A model generated the notes under the pieces. The model did no database searches, was not told where the DNA came from, and saw nothing but the letters and a program-made list of their open reading frames with translations. This document shows positions 1 through 6,697 of a DNA stretch of 7,460 nt, piece after piece. The stretch is from the NCBI GenBank assembly GCA_030835065.1, contig JAUQWR010000659.1, forward strand, positions 1 to 7,460, read 5' to 3'. Positions within the stretch are counted from its first letter, which is position 1. Each line of letters opens with the position of its first letter. A program made the translations under genes and the position numbers. This stretch comes from Candidatus Kapaibacterium sp. (lineage in GTDB: Bacteria; Bacteroidota; Ignavibacteria; Kapaibacteriales; UBA2268).

Positions 1-1
1 T

Positions 2-253
2 TTTCATATTGAAGATAATTTAATTACTTATCCAAATCCTGCTTCGAATCAGATTAATATTCAACTTCAGAATGTTGATTGTCAGGGCAAAATTAAAATA
101 TTGAATCTGCTTGGAGAAACTGTATATGAAGATCAATATTGGGAAAATGAAATTAAGACAATTGATATTGGTTTTTTGAATAGCGGTACTTACTTTATAA
201 TTATGAATACTACTGATAATCGTTTATTTGGATGTAAGTTTGTTAAAAATTAA
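2..253 (+). CDS. C-terminal end of a T9SS-exported surface protein (type A sorting domain), 5' truncated by the window
   Basis: An open frame runs from the left edge to a TAA at 251-253, giving 83 residues. They read as a type IX secretion C-terminal sorting domain. A YPNPAS motif lies at residues 10-15. It is followed by alternating hydrophobic strands (INIQL, KIKILNLLGETVY), an IDIGFLNSGTYFI segment and a final FVKN before the stop. In this family the domain (about 70-90 residues) targets a protein through the outer membrane by the type IX system and is then cleaved so that the cargo is anchored or released. The cargo portion lies outside the window, so the function of the exported protein is unknown. 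The next gene starts 48 bases downstream with no terminator hairpin visible between them, so co-transcription is possible. The sorting-domain call is strong; which sortase-like pathway handles it is inference. Confidence 0.9.
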   Translation, partial: FHIEDNLITYPNPASNQINIQLQNVDCQGKIKILNLLGETVYEDQYWENEIKTIDIGFLNSGTYFIIMNTTDNRLFGCKFVKN

Positions 254-301
254 TAGAGTTTTAATTGTTGATTTTCAAAGCAATAAGGAAGGAACAATCT
301 G

Positions 302-727
302 ATGAAAATCTTTGTTATATTTTTTTTAGCTATTGTAGCCTTATTTGAATCTGCAAGGTCGGATACGATTGATTACTGGCATGTGTTTTACAATAAAAAA
401 GTAATAAAAGAATACAACGAATACAATTTAAAAGAAATTAGTATCAAAATTGATTCTATTAAAATTACTGATACTATCACTATCAGGTATTATCGTGATA
501 CACCGTGTCCTGATTGCAAGACATACATATCAATTGAAAATGAAAGTGGAGCAAAAATAAGAACTAAAGAAAGTATCGGCATATCAAATCCACTTTCATT
601 CAATGTATTTGAACTTCTTCAATTCTATAGAAAAACGAATAATTCAATATTTAAAATCTACTACTACGTCAATGATGATTATAATACATCAAGAAAAGGT
701 TTGGTAATGGTTTTGAAACTAGTATAA
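302..727 (+). CDS. Small exported protein of unknown function with a CPDC motif
   Basis: This 141-residue protein begins with a typical Sec signal peptide: MK, a hydrophobic run IFVIFFLAIVALF at about 3-15, and probable cleavage near residue 20 (SARS-D). The start is well supported, since a purine-rich Shine-Dalgarno stretch AAGGAAGGAA at 285-294 lies 7 bases before the ATG. The mature part is short, polar and predicted mostly beta-strand (ISIKIDSIKI, TITIRYY, YISIENE, FKIYYYV). The only cysteines form a CPDC motif at residues 69-72, in the context RDTPCPDCKTY. CxxC can be a redox or metal site, but there is no thioredoxin fold around it and no lipobox. I recall similar short exported proteins with a DTPC..C segment in Bacteroidota, but I cannot attach a family name or function. 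It sits between a T9SS cargo gene and ogt on the same strand. Confidence 0.75.
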   Translation: MKIFVIFFLAIVALFESARSDTIDYWHVFYNKKVIKEYNEYNLKEISIKIDSIKITDTITIRYYRDTPCPDCKTYISIENESGAKIRTKESIGISNPLSFNVFELLQFYRKTNNSIFKIYYYVNDDYNTSRKGLVMVLKLV

Positions 728-776
728 TAATTACAGGGATTTTTTTAAAATTTATTTGTTACTTATTATTAGAATA

Positions 777-1319
777 ATGAACAAAATTGATATTCAATAT
801 TATAAATCCAAAATCGGAGAATTTATTATTGGTTCATTCGACAACAGCCTTTGCCTGATGGATTATAGATATAGAAAAATGCGCAGCAGCATTGATAATA
901 GAATCAAAAATGGACTTAAAGCTGATTATAACGAAAAAGAAACTGATATAATAATACAAACTATTAATCAAATTGAGGAATATTTAAATGGGAGTAGGGT
1001 GCTCTTTGAAATTCCGCTTTTGATGATTGGTTCTGATTTCCAAAAACAAGTATGGAATGAACTTTTGAATATAAAATATGGAGAACTAAGCAGTTACTTG
1101 AAAATTGCTAAAAATATAAAAAATGAAAGTGCAGTAAGAGCTGTTGCAGCTGCTAATGGAGCTAATGCTATCAGCATTATAATACCATGCCATAGAGTAA
1201 TTGGGAGTAATGGCGAGCTTGTTGGTTATGCGGGCGGACTTAATGTAAAGAAAAAATTGCTAGACTTAGAAAAATCTAAGATCTCTAATGAAGACTTATT
1301 TGGAGCTGATAGATTATAA
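777..1319 (+). CDS. ogt: Methylated-DNA--[protein]-cysteine S-methyltransferase (O6-alkylguanine-DNA alkyltransferase)
   Basis: A suicide DNA-repair enzyme that moves the alkyl group from O6-alkylguanine (or O4-alkylthymine) in DNA to its own cysteine. Counting from the ATG at 777 (180 residues, normal for Ogt), the C-terminal domain at about 86-167 carries the signature IIPCHRVIG with acceptor Cys138. By spacing from that cysteine, the residues known from human AGT are all present: Tyr107 (Tyr114), the arginine finger Arg121 in AVRAVA (Arg128), Asn130 (Asn137) and Glu165 (Glu172). The active-site loop GYAGGL is at 150-155. The N-terminal domain (1-80) is poorly conserved, as is usual. The frame is open back to a TTG at 756, but that would add MLLIIRI, which has no family counterpart, so ATG 777 is preferred. 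No good Shine-Dalgarno precedes either start. No Ada regulatory domain is present. The gene ends 34 bases before a strong hairpin terminator. Confidence 0.93.
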   Translation: MNKIDIQYYKSKIGEFIIGSFDNSLCLMDYRYRKMRSSIDNRIKNGLKADYNEKETDIIIQTINQIEEYLNGSRVLFEIPLLMIGSDFQKQVWNELLNIKYGELSSYLKIAKNIKNESAVRAVAAANGANAISIIIPCHRVIGSNGELVGYAGGLNVKKKLLDLEKSKISNEDLFGADRL

Positions 1320-1353
1320 ACAAGATTAAATTCAAAAAAATTGTATAAAATAA

Positions 1354-1387
1354 GGCAGCCGGTATATGCGGCTGCCTATTTTTTTTT
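1354..1387. terminator. Bidirectional intrinsic terminator between ogt and fumC
   Basis: A perfect 8-bp GC-rich stem (GGCAGCCG at 1354-1361 pairs with CGGCTGCC at 1369-1376) has a 7-base loop. It is followed on the plus strand by TA and then nine T residues up to 1387. Read on the minus strand it is followed by TTATTTTA, a weaker U-rich tail. It lies 34 bases after the ogt stop and 8 bases beyond the fumC stop, so one hairpin can end both converging transcripts. Confidence 0.88.
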
Positions 1388-1395
1388 GAAAAATG

Positions 1396-2793
1396 TTATT
1401 TTTCAGCATTTGGTCCAAGCATATTTTCCGGACGAACAAACAGGTCGAATTGTTCTTCAGTCAAAATGCCCAATTCCAAAGCAGATTGCTTTAGAGTTAA
1501 GTTTTTCTTATGAGCATTCTTAGCAATTTTGGCTGCATTATCATATCCAATATGAGGATTGAGAGCAGTAACATTCATCAATGTGTTTTCCAAATAGTAA
1601 GCAATTTTCTCTTCGATAGGCTCAATACCAACAGCACAATGTTCGTTAAACATATTGCAAGTATCAGCCAATAATCTAACACTTTGAATGAAGTTATAAA
1701 TAATTACCGGTTTGAAAACGTTCAACTCAAAATTGCCGGAAGCACCGCCGAAATTAATAGCAGCATCATTGCCAAACACCTGAACAGCAACCATAGTCAT
1801 TGCTTCTGATTGAGTCGGATTTACTTTGCCAGGCATAATTGAAGATCCTGGTTCGTTTTCAGGAATACTAATTTCGCCCAAACCACAACGAGGACCAGAA
1901 GCCAACCAACGAACGTCATTAGCAATCTTCATAAGCGAAGCAGCCAATGTTTTTAAAGCACCGTGAGCAAATACTAATGCATCATGGCTTGCCAAAGCTT
2001 CAAATTTGTTTGGAGCACTTACAAATGGAAGACCAGTAAGCTCTGCAATTTTTGCAGCAGCAGTATCAGCAAATCTAGGATGTGCATTCAATCCTGTACC
2101 AACAGCAGTACCACCTAAAGCTAATTTGTAAATACCAGGAAGAGTCATTTCGATTCTTTCTAAGTCAAAATCCAATTGAGCTACGTAAGCAGAAAATTCC
2201 TGGCCCAAAGTCATAGGCACAGCATCTTGAAGGTGAGTGCGACCTACTTTGATAATTTTTTCGAATTGCTTAGATTTAGCAGCCAAAGTATCTCTAAGAG
2301 TTTTGACACTAGGAAGCAATCTATTGACGAGTTCCTCAGCAGCAGCAATATGCATAGCAGTAGGAAAAGTATCATTAGAGCTTTGAGATTTGTTTACATC
2401 GTCGTTAGGATGTATTGGATTTTTGCTACCAAGCACTCCACCTGCAATTTCAATAGCTCTATTTGCTATCACTTCGTTGCTGTTCATATTGGATTGGGTA
2501 CCCGAACCAGTCTGCCAAATAGAGAGTGGAAAATGAGCATCCAGCTTGCCATCGATTACTTCATCTGCAGCCTTAGCTATAAGTTCAGCTTTTTCATTTG
2601 CCAATAGTCCCAATTCGGCATTAGTCAAAGCAGCAGCTTTTTTCAAAATACCCATTGCTTTAATTACCGGACGAGGCATTTTTTCTTCGCCGATTGCAAA
2701 ATGGATTAGTGAACGTGCAGATTGTGCTCCATAATAAACGTTTTCGGGCACTTCAATTTCGCCCATTGTGTCTTTTTCAATTCTTGTTTTCAT
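1396..2793 (-). CDS. fumC: Fumarate hydratase, class II (fumarase C)
   Basis: Iron-independent TCA-cycle enzyme that interconverts fumarate and (S)-malate in the cytoplasm as a homotetramer. The protein has 465 residues, close to the roughly 467 of E. coli FumC, and appears intact. The superfamily signature is [13 protein letters not shown] at residues 316-328. MPGKVNPTQ favours fumarase over aspartase, which usually has MPAKVNPV. Other active-site segments are [10 protein letters not shown] (95-104), HPNDDVN with [10 protein letters not shown] (128-144), and GRTHLQDA with His187. Ser318 on the mobile loop matches the catalytic serine position of E. coli FumC. The C-terminal domain ends in the usual [16 protein letters not shown] region (410-425). 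The start [13 protein letters not shown] fits the family, and a GGGA lies 6 bases upstream. It is transcribed alone, divergent from the receptor gene and convergent with ogt. Confidence 0.97.
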   Translation of the reverse strand: MKTRIEKDTMGEIEVPENVYYGAQSARSLIHFAIGEEKMPRPVIKAMGILKKAAALTNAELGLLANEKAELIAKAADEVIDGKLDAHFPLSIWQTGSGTQSNMNSNEVIANRAIEIAGGVLGSKNPIHPNDDVNKSQSSNDTFPTAMHIAAAEELVNRLLPSVKTLRDTLAAKSKQFEKIIKVGRTHLQDAVPMTLGQEFSAYVAQLDFDLERIEMTLPGIYKLALGGTAVGTGLNAHPRFADTAAAKIAELTGLPFVSAPNKFEALASHDALVFAHGALKTLAASLMKIANDVRWLASGPRCGLGEISIPENEPGSSIMPGKVNPTQSEAMTMVAVQVFGNDAAINFGGASGNFELNVFKPVIIYNFIQSVRLLADTCNMFNEHCAVGIEPIEEKIAYYLENTLMNVTALNPHIGYDNAAKIAKNAHKKNLTLKQSALELGILTEEQFDLFVRPENMLGPNAEK

Positions 2794-2856
2794 CTCTTAT
2801 CCCAATATTTTTATAGATTTTCTCGAAAAAATCAAATACGAAATTAAGCAATTGCT

Positions 2857-2862
2857 ATTATA
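2857..2862 (-). promoter_or_regulatory. Candidate -10 element for fumC
   Basis: The minus strand carries a perfect TATAAT hexamer, in the context CTATAATAG, about 64 bases before the fumC ATG. No convincing -35 box stands 16-18 bases upstream. The whole region is so AT-rich that a chance match is quite possible. Confidence 0.3.
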
Positions 2863-2915
2863 GTTTAAAAGCTTATTATTTATAAATTTTAATATTTTTA
2901 TAATAATTTTTAAAC
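2863..2915. repeat. AT-rich imperfect inverted repeat in the fumC / receptor divergent promoter region
   Basis: GTTTAAAA at 2863-2870 faces TTTTAAAC at 2908-2915, and TTATTAT at 2873-2879 faces ATAATAA at 2900-2906, so two nested arms give 15 paired positions around a 20-base AT-only centre. The element lies in the 178-base gap between the divergent fumC and receptor starts, next to the TATAAT above. It could be an operator or simply a by-product of base composition. Other signals in the gap are a small hairpin (GATTTT 2816-2821 with AAAATC 2828-2833) and a TATACAAT at 2936-2943, a possible -10 for the receptor gene. Confidence 0.3.
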
Positions 2916-2971
2916 CTTTTTCTAATTTTTACGTCTATACAATGATTTTTGAATAAGTTATTAGGGTAAAA

Positions 2972-5401
2972 ATGAAAAGAATGGTTTTAATCTTGCTTTT
3001 CTTATCAATTGGATTGGCAAATGCTCAATCCAAGAAAAGCGCTATTTTAGAAGGTATAATTATCGATCAGCAGAGCGGCGAAGCTCTTCCTAAAGCGAAC
3101 ATTAGTCTTTTAAATCCAATAGATTCCTCAATTGTTACCGGCGATATTGCTGATGGCAAAGGAAAATTTCAAATCAAAAACATTCCTTATGGCAACTATT
3201 TATTGAGAGTTAAATATGTCGGATATGATCAGAGCATAATCGACAACTTATCATTAAACAGTTCAGATACAAAGCAGTTAGGCAAAATTGCATTAAAACA
3301 AACTGCTGCTTTGATGCCAGAAGTAAAAGTAAGTGCCGAGAGAGAAATGATGCAATTCCAAAACGGCAAAAAGGTTTTTAACGTTGATAAAAATATTTCT
3401 GTTGCAGGTGGTACTGCTGTTGATGTTTTAAAGAATATTCCTTCTGTTAATATTGACGTAGATGGCAATATCAGCCTTCGTGGCAGCTCAAACCTAAATA
3501 TAATGATTAATGGAAAGCCTTCGACTATTATGCAGACTGGATCGAATGCTTTAGAGCAAATCCCAAGCGGGGCAATCGACAAAATTGAAATTATTACTAA
3601 CCCTTCTGCAAAATATGAAGCTGAAGGTATGACTGGTATTATCAATATTGTAATGAAACAAGACAACCAATCCGGAGTCAATGGATTGGCTACTATGAAT
3701 ATTGGTACTAAAGATAAATATGCTGCAGGCATTTCATTAAATTATAATTTTGGCAATTTCAATATTTTCTCAGGTTATGATTATGGTAATCGCAGAGGTG
3801 GCATGGATGGTTCAAGTATTCGTAAAACCACTGTCGATACAAACACTACTTTTCTCAAACAATCAGTTGCTCGAAGACCAAAATTTTTATCGCATAATGC
3901 TAAATTAGGTTTCGACTATTTTATCGATCCTTTTAATTCTCTTACAATGTCTGGGAATTTCAGAATCAATACAAGAGATTTTGGCGTTCAATCCAGCAAT
4001 TATTTAATTGATTTTGCCTCAAGTCCGATTAATACTACTATAAGAAATAACCGAGAAAAAGATGATGGTCCGTCTTTCGATTATTCTTCAAATTATAAGC
4101 ATAAATTTGATGCAAAAGGGCATGAGCTTACAGCTGATATTTTTTATTCGAAATATGACGACAATGAAATAATTAATTTAAATGAAATTATGTATGATGC
4201 TGCAATGAATCCATTGCCAAACCAAGCTCTACCACAAAAATCTGATAATGACAATATTTATAAAACTATTACTCTCCAATCAGATTATGTACTACCATTC
4301 GAAAACGGTGATAAAATTGAATCTGGTTTTAAATTCAACAATAAGATAATTTCTTCCGACCTGGTTTATTCATCATTAACTCAAGCTAATATTTGGGATT
4401 ACGACTCTTCTAGAAGTAATTCTGCAAATTATGATGAAAGAATTTTGGCTACTTATTTTATTTATAATGGAAAATTTTCTGACTTTTCTTATTCATTAGG
4501 ATTGAGAGCTGAACAAACTAATATGCTTTTTGAGCAAAGAACTTTAGACCAAGACTATAAACAAGACTATTTCAAATTATTTCCAAGTATTAGTGCATCT
4601 TATAAATTCACTCAAAGCGATGAATTGCAAGCAAGCTATAGCCGCAGAATTAACAGACCAAATAGCCACCAGTTAAATCCATTTATAGATTATGGCGATC
4701 CAAACTCTATTCGTTACGGCAATCCGAAACTAAAACCTGAATTGGTAGATGCTTATGAATTAGCTTTTGTTAAAAACTTTGAAATGCTTTCTATTACTCC
4801 TACATTGTTTTATCGCAAAACTACTGATATTATCTCACGTTTTGCTGAAGTTGTATCCAGCGAAGTAATAGCAACAACATTCGAGAACATGTCCAAAGGA
4901 GAAGACTACGGCTTAGAGTTTAATATTTCGGCTGATTATCAAAAATGGTTGCGCATGAGTGCCGATTTTTCTTATTATAAAACTTCAATTGAAGGTGAAA
5001 AAGGTCTTACTAAATATAATAACGAAGATTATAGCTGGACTTCAAGATTTAACTTCAACATTATGTTGATGCGAGAATTATCTTTCCAAATTACAGGTAA
5101 TTACACTGGTCCTACTGTTCAAGCTCAAGGAACCCGCGATCCAATGTATAGCATTGATTTAGGCGCCAGATACGATATTTTTGACAGGAAAGCCAGTTTG
5201 ACATTTAGAGTAAGCGATATTTTTGATACAATGACTTATAGCGGATCTACAAAAGGTCAAAATTTTGATTATGATTTTGATTTCAAACGCCAAACTCGTA
5301 TTGCTTATATTGGATTCCAATATAAAATAAATGATGGTCAGCAAAAGCGCGAAAAGAAAAGATCTCAAGACATGGAAAATTCTGGCGACATGGATTTTTA
5401 A
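2972..5401 (+). CDS. TonB-dependent outer-membrane receptor with carboxypeptidase-regulatory-like N-terminal domain
   Basis: An 809-residue outer-membrane protein, complete. A Sec signal peptide spans residues 1-18 (ANA-Q cleavage). Residues about 26-108 form a carboxypeptidase-regulatory-like beta-sandwich (EGIIIDQQSGEALPKANISL, then GKFQIKNIPYGNYLLRVKYVGY). An EVKVSAE segment at 117-123 leads to a plug domain at about 140-230, with DVLKNIPSVNIDVDGNISLRG, INGKPS and the AKYEAEGMTGIINIV ending typical of this group. The rest is a beta-barrel with the marker stretch SRRINRPNSHQLNPF followed by GNPKLKPE (557-590), which I associate with the OMP_b-brl_3 type of barrel rather than SusC. The last barrel strand (about 778-786) is followed by a charged 23-residue tail ending DMDF. 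Such receptors import ligands using TonB-ExbBD energy; the ligand cannot be inferred. No SusD-like or lipoprotein partner is adjacent. AGGG stands 5 bases before the ATG; Met4 is a possible alternative start. Confidence 0.93.
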   Translation: MKRMVLILLFLSIGLANAQSKKSAILEGIIIDQQSGEALPKANISLLNPIDSSIVTGDIADGKGKFQIKNIPYGNYLLRVKYVGYDQSIIDNLSLNSSDTKQLGKIALKQTAALMPEVKVSAEREMMQFQNGKKVFNVDKNISVAGGTAVDVLKNIPSVNIDVDGNISLRGSSNLNIMINGKPSTIMQTGSNALEQIPSGAIDKIEIITNPSAKYEAEGMTGIINIVMKQDNQSGVNGLATMNIGTKDKYAAGISLNYNFGNFNIFSGYDYGNRRGGMDGSSIRKTTVDTNTTFLKQSVARRPKFLSHNAKLGFDYFIDPFNSLTMSGNFRINTRDFGVQSSNYLIDFASSPINTTIRNNREKDDGPSFDYSSNYKHKFDAKGHELTADIFYSKYDDNEIINLNEIMYDAAMNPLPNQALPQKSDNDNIYKTITLQSDYVLPFENGDKIESGFKFNNKIISSDLVYSSLTQANIWDYDSSRSNSANYDERILATYFIYNGKFSDFSYSLGLRAEQTNMLFEQRTLDQDYKQDYFKLFPSISASYKFTQSDELQASYSRRINRPNSHQLNPFIDYGDPNSIRYGNPKLKPELVDAYELAFVKNFEMLSITPTLFYRKTTDIISRFAEVVSSEVIATTFENMSKGEDYGLEFNISADYQKWLRMSADFSYYKTSIEGEKGLTKYNNEDYSWTSRFNFNIMLMRELSFQITGNYTGPTVQAQGTRDPMYSIDLGARYDIFDRKASLTFRVSDIFDTMTYSGSTKGQNFDYDFDFKRQTRIAYIGFQYKINDGQQKREKKRSQDMENSGDMDF

Positions 5402-5429
5402 TCTATAATTCAATAGTTCTCAATCATTT

Positions 5430-5467
5430 AAAGAGCTGCTTGATGTCTAATTCAAGCAGCTCTTTTT
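5430..5467 (+). terminator. Intrinsic terminator of the receptor gene
   Basis: A perfect 14-bp stem (5430-5443 with 5452-5465, core GAGCTGCTTGA) closes an 8-base loop, beginning 28 bases after the receptor stop codon. The descending arm ends in CTCTTTTT, giving a short U tract. It has A residues on the other side, so it could also stop leftward transcripts coming out of the repeat array. Confidence 0.9.
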
Positions 5468-5753
5468 GATAAAACATCAAGAAAGGACATCAAGTTTTTA
5501 AGAATTTTATTTCGCTTTAGCTTCTTCACTTTGTGCAACTTTGTGCGTAACTTCGTGTAACTTTGTGATACTCTTCTTACTTCTTCTTCGATTTCTTGTT
5601 CAAGTAGGAGCACTAAGGACACTAAGTTTTTACACAAAGGGCACTAAGTTTTTTAAGAATTTTTCTTCTTCACTTTGTGCAACTTCGTGCGTAACTTTGT
5701 GTAACTTTGAGATACTCTTCTTACTTCTTCTTCGATTTCTTATTCAAGAAGGA

Positions 5754-5801
5754 GCACAAAGGACATCAAGTTTTTAAGAATTTTTCTCCTTCACTTTGTG
5801 C
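5754..5801. repeat. Inverted repeat inside array unit 3
   Basis: GCACAAAG at 5754-5761 is the exact reverse complement of CTTTGTGC at 5794-5801, with 32 bases between. The downstream CTTTGTG sub-repeats in the same unit offer alternative partners for the same arm. Confidence 0.7.
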
Positions 5802-5878
5802 AACTTTGTGTGATATTTTGTGCAACTTTGTGATACTCTTCTTACTTCTTCTTCTTCGTTTTCTTATTCAAGAAAGGA

Positions 5879-5927
5879 GCACAAAGGACACCAAGTTTTT
5901 TAAGAATTTTTCTTCTTCACTTTGTGC
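5879..5927. repeat. Inverted repeat inside array unit 4
   Basis: The same two arms as in unit 3 recur here: GCACAAAG at 5879-5886 and CTTTGTGC at 5920-5927, with 33 bases between. Unit 2 keeps a 7-base version (CACAAAG 5633-5639, CTTTGTG 5673-5679). The degenerate fifth unit has lost the left arm. Confidence 0.7.
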
Positions 5928-6122
5928 AACTTTGTGTGATACTTTGTGCAACTTTGTGCTACTATTTCTTACTTCTTCTTCGATTTCTTATTCAAGAAGG
6001 AGCAGCAAGTTTTTAAATCAGATTTCTCAGCTTTCTTCTTCACTTCCTAATACTATTTCTTATTTATTATAAAAATTAAATACTAATACATTAGCTCATA
6101 ATTGTCATGATTTTTTCATTTA

Positions 6123-6641
6123 TCAATAAAAAACAGGAGCTTCCCATTTATGGATAACAACTCTATCACTTATAAATGGAAAATTCTTTTTCAATGAATT
6201 GATGTTTTTAGAATTAACTTCAAAAAAATACCAAGTTTTGCAATTATCTTCAGAAACCGCTAAAATTGATGATTTTGATCTGGCTCTTCCCTGCTTCACT
6301 TTTAGTGTTAATTCTTCTACTAATGTACACTGAACAGTATTTTTGTAATGTATAGTATCGCTAGGATAACTTAGTACTATCGCTTCTACTTCCATACCTT
6401 TAGGCATAGCCCGTGTTAATATTTCAATAGCTTTTTGAGTACCTCCCATCATTTTAATCATCTTTGGATGAAATTTTGAAACACAAACCTTATAATTTTG
6501 GCTTAAAAAGGCATCAGCGTACTCTTTAGCATTCTTATAAACATTATCTCTAACAGGGTCTTTAGATTCGCTTGAGTAAAAAGCCGCCTGTGCAGCGATT
6601 CCAAGCAAGATTACTAATGTGGCAATAATTATTTTTTTCAT
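6123..6641 (-). CDS. Small exported protein of unknown function
   Basis: A 172-residue protein starting MKKIIIATLVILLGIAAQAAF, a clear Sec signal peptide with likely cleavage after AQA (residue 19). The frame is open 10 codons further upstream to an ATG at 6671, but a Shine-Dalgarno AGGAAG 7 bases before the ATG at 6641 and the MKK signal-peptide start settle the shorter form. The mature part begins with a helix-like stretch (KNAKEYADAFLSQNYKVCVS, 36-55). It continues with HPKMIKMMGGTQKAIEILTRAM (58-79) and then strand-rich segments (VEAIVLSYPSD, VQCTLVEELTLKVK, SSILAVSEDNCKTWYFFEV), ending in a P-F-I-S-D-R segment near 155-160. A helix pair followed by a curved sheet, and the phrase 'SEDNCKTWYF', remind me of NTF2-like periplasmic proteins of Bacteroidota. 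That is a fold guess, not a functional call. Three cysteines (53, 105, 134) have no obvious pairing motif. The gene reads toward the repeat array and has no clear hairpin terminator. Confidence 0.8.
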   Translation of the reverse strand: MKKIIIATLVILLGIAAQAAFYSSESKDPVRDNVYKNAKEYADAFLSQNYKVCVSKFHPKMIKMMGGTQKAIEILTRAMPKGMEVEAIVLSYPSDTIHYKNTVQCTLVEELTLKVKQGRARSKSSILAVSEDNCKTWYFFEVNSKNINSLKKNFPFISDRVVIHKWEAPVFY

Positions 6642-6648
6642 AATAAGA

Positions 6649-6654
6649 CTTCCT
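6649..6654 (-). promoter_or_regulatory. Shine-Dalgarno site that fixes the start of the 172-residue exported protein
   Basis: AGGAAG on the minus strand, 7 bases before the ATG at 6641. This is a strong match for an AT-rich region and the reason the upstream ATG at 6671 was not used. Confidence 0.75.
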
Positions 6655-6667
6655 AAAATATGAGAAA

Positions 6668-6697
6668 ACAATTTATTATTAAGATGTCAATCTCAAA
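6668..6697 (-). promoter_or_regulatory. Candidate promoter of the 172-residue exported protein
   Basis: On the minus strand a TTTG (6697-6694) stands 18 bases before TAAATTGT (6675-6668). This approximates the Bacteroidota primary-sigma pattern TTTG / TANNTTTG, whose usual spacer is about 19 bases. Transcription would begin near 6661, leaving a leader of about 20 bases that contains the Shine-Dalgarno. A TTGACA also occurs (6690-6685), but no good -10 hexamer lies 17 bases beyond it. The -7 match is imperfect. Confidence 0.35.

Larger units (their letters stand above)
5476..6060. repeat. Tandem repeat array, four ~121-144-base units plus a degenerate fifth, non-coding
   Basis: Units start near 5476, 5607, 5751, 5876 and 5999. 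The anchor CACTTTGTGC recurs at 5527, 5671, 5792 and 5918, and as a decayed CACTTCCTAA at 6041, giving spacings of 144, 121, 126 and 123. Each unit reads in order: GGAGCACAAAGGACA-type arm; AAGTTTTTAAGAATTTTT; CTTCTTCA; three or four copies of ACTTTGTG spaced 10-12 bases apart; a pyrimidine tract CTTCTTACTTCTTCTTC; and TTTCTTATTCAAGAA, itself a small hairpin. Unit lengths are not all multiples of three (125 against 123 and 144), so frame is not kept, and the open frames across it are by-products. The array fills most of the 720-base gene-free gap between two convergent genes. I recall CACAAAG/CTTTGTG-rich intergenic repeats in many environmental bacteria, but no role is known to me. Confidence 0.92.

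Noticed and set aside
756..776. TTG start seven codons before the chosen ogt start
   Set aside because: The AGGGA at 735-739 is 16 bases from the TTG, too far for a normal ribosome site, and the extra residues have no family counterpart.
1341..1523. 60-codon plus-strand frame over the terminator and the fumC 3' end
   Set aside because: It runs through the terminator hairpin and then antisense to a clear fumC coding sequence.
2176..2734. Plus-strand frames of 143 and 62 codons opposite fumC
   Set aside because: Antisense shadows of a well-conserved fumarase; no family features.
3229..3732. 167-codon minus-strand frame inside the receptor gene
   Set aside because: Antisense shadow of the plug and early barrel region; hydrophobic only because of the complementary codons.
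5159..5413. 84-codon minus-strand frame at the receptor 3' end
   Set aside because: Antisense to the last barrel strands of the receptor, with no start signal.
5476..6060. CRISPR array
   Set aside because: Repeats are 121-144 bases, imperfect and contiguous. There are no 25-40-base identical repeats with unique spacers and no cas gene nearby.
5541..6072. Open frames of 78 and 121 codons on the plus strand and 61 codons (5452-5637) on the minus strand across the repeat array
   Set aside because: They are the repeat units read as protein (recurring FKNFSSSLCATLCD). Frame is not kept from unit to unit, and there is no Shine-Dalgarno or domain.
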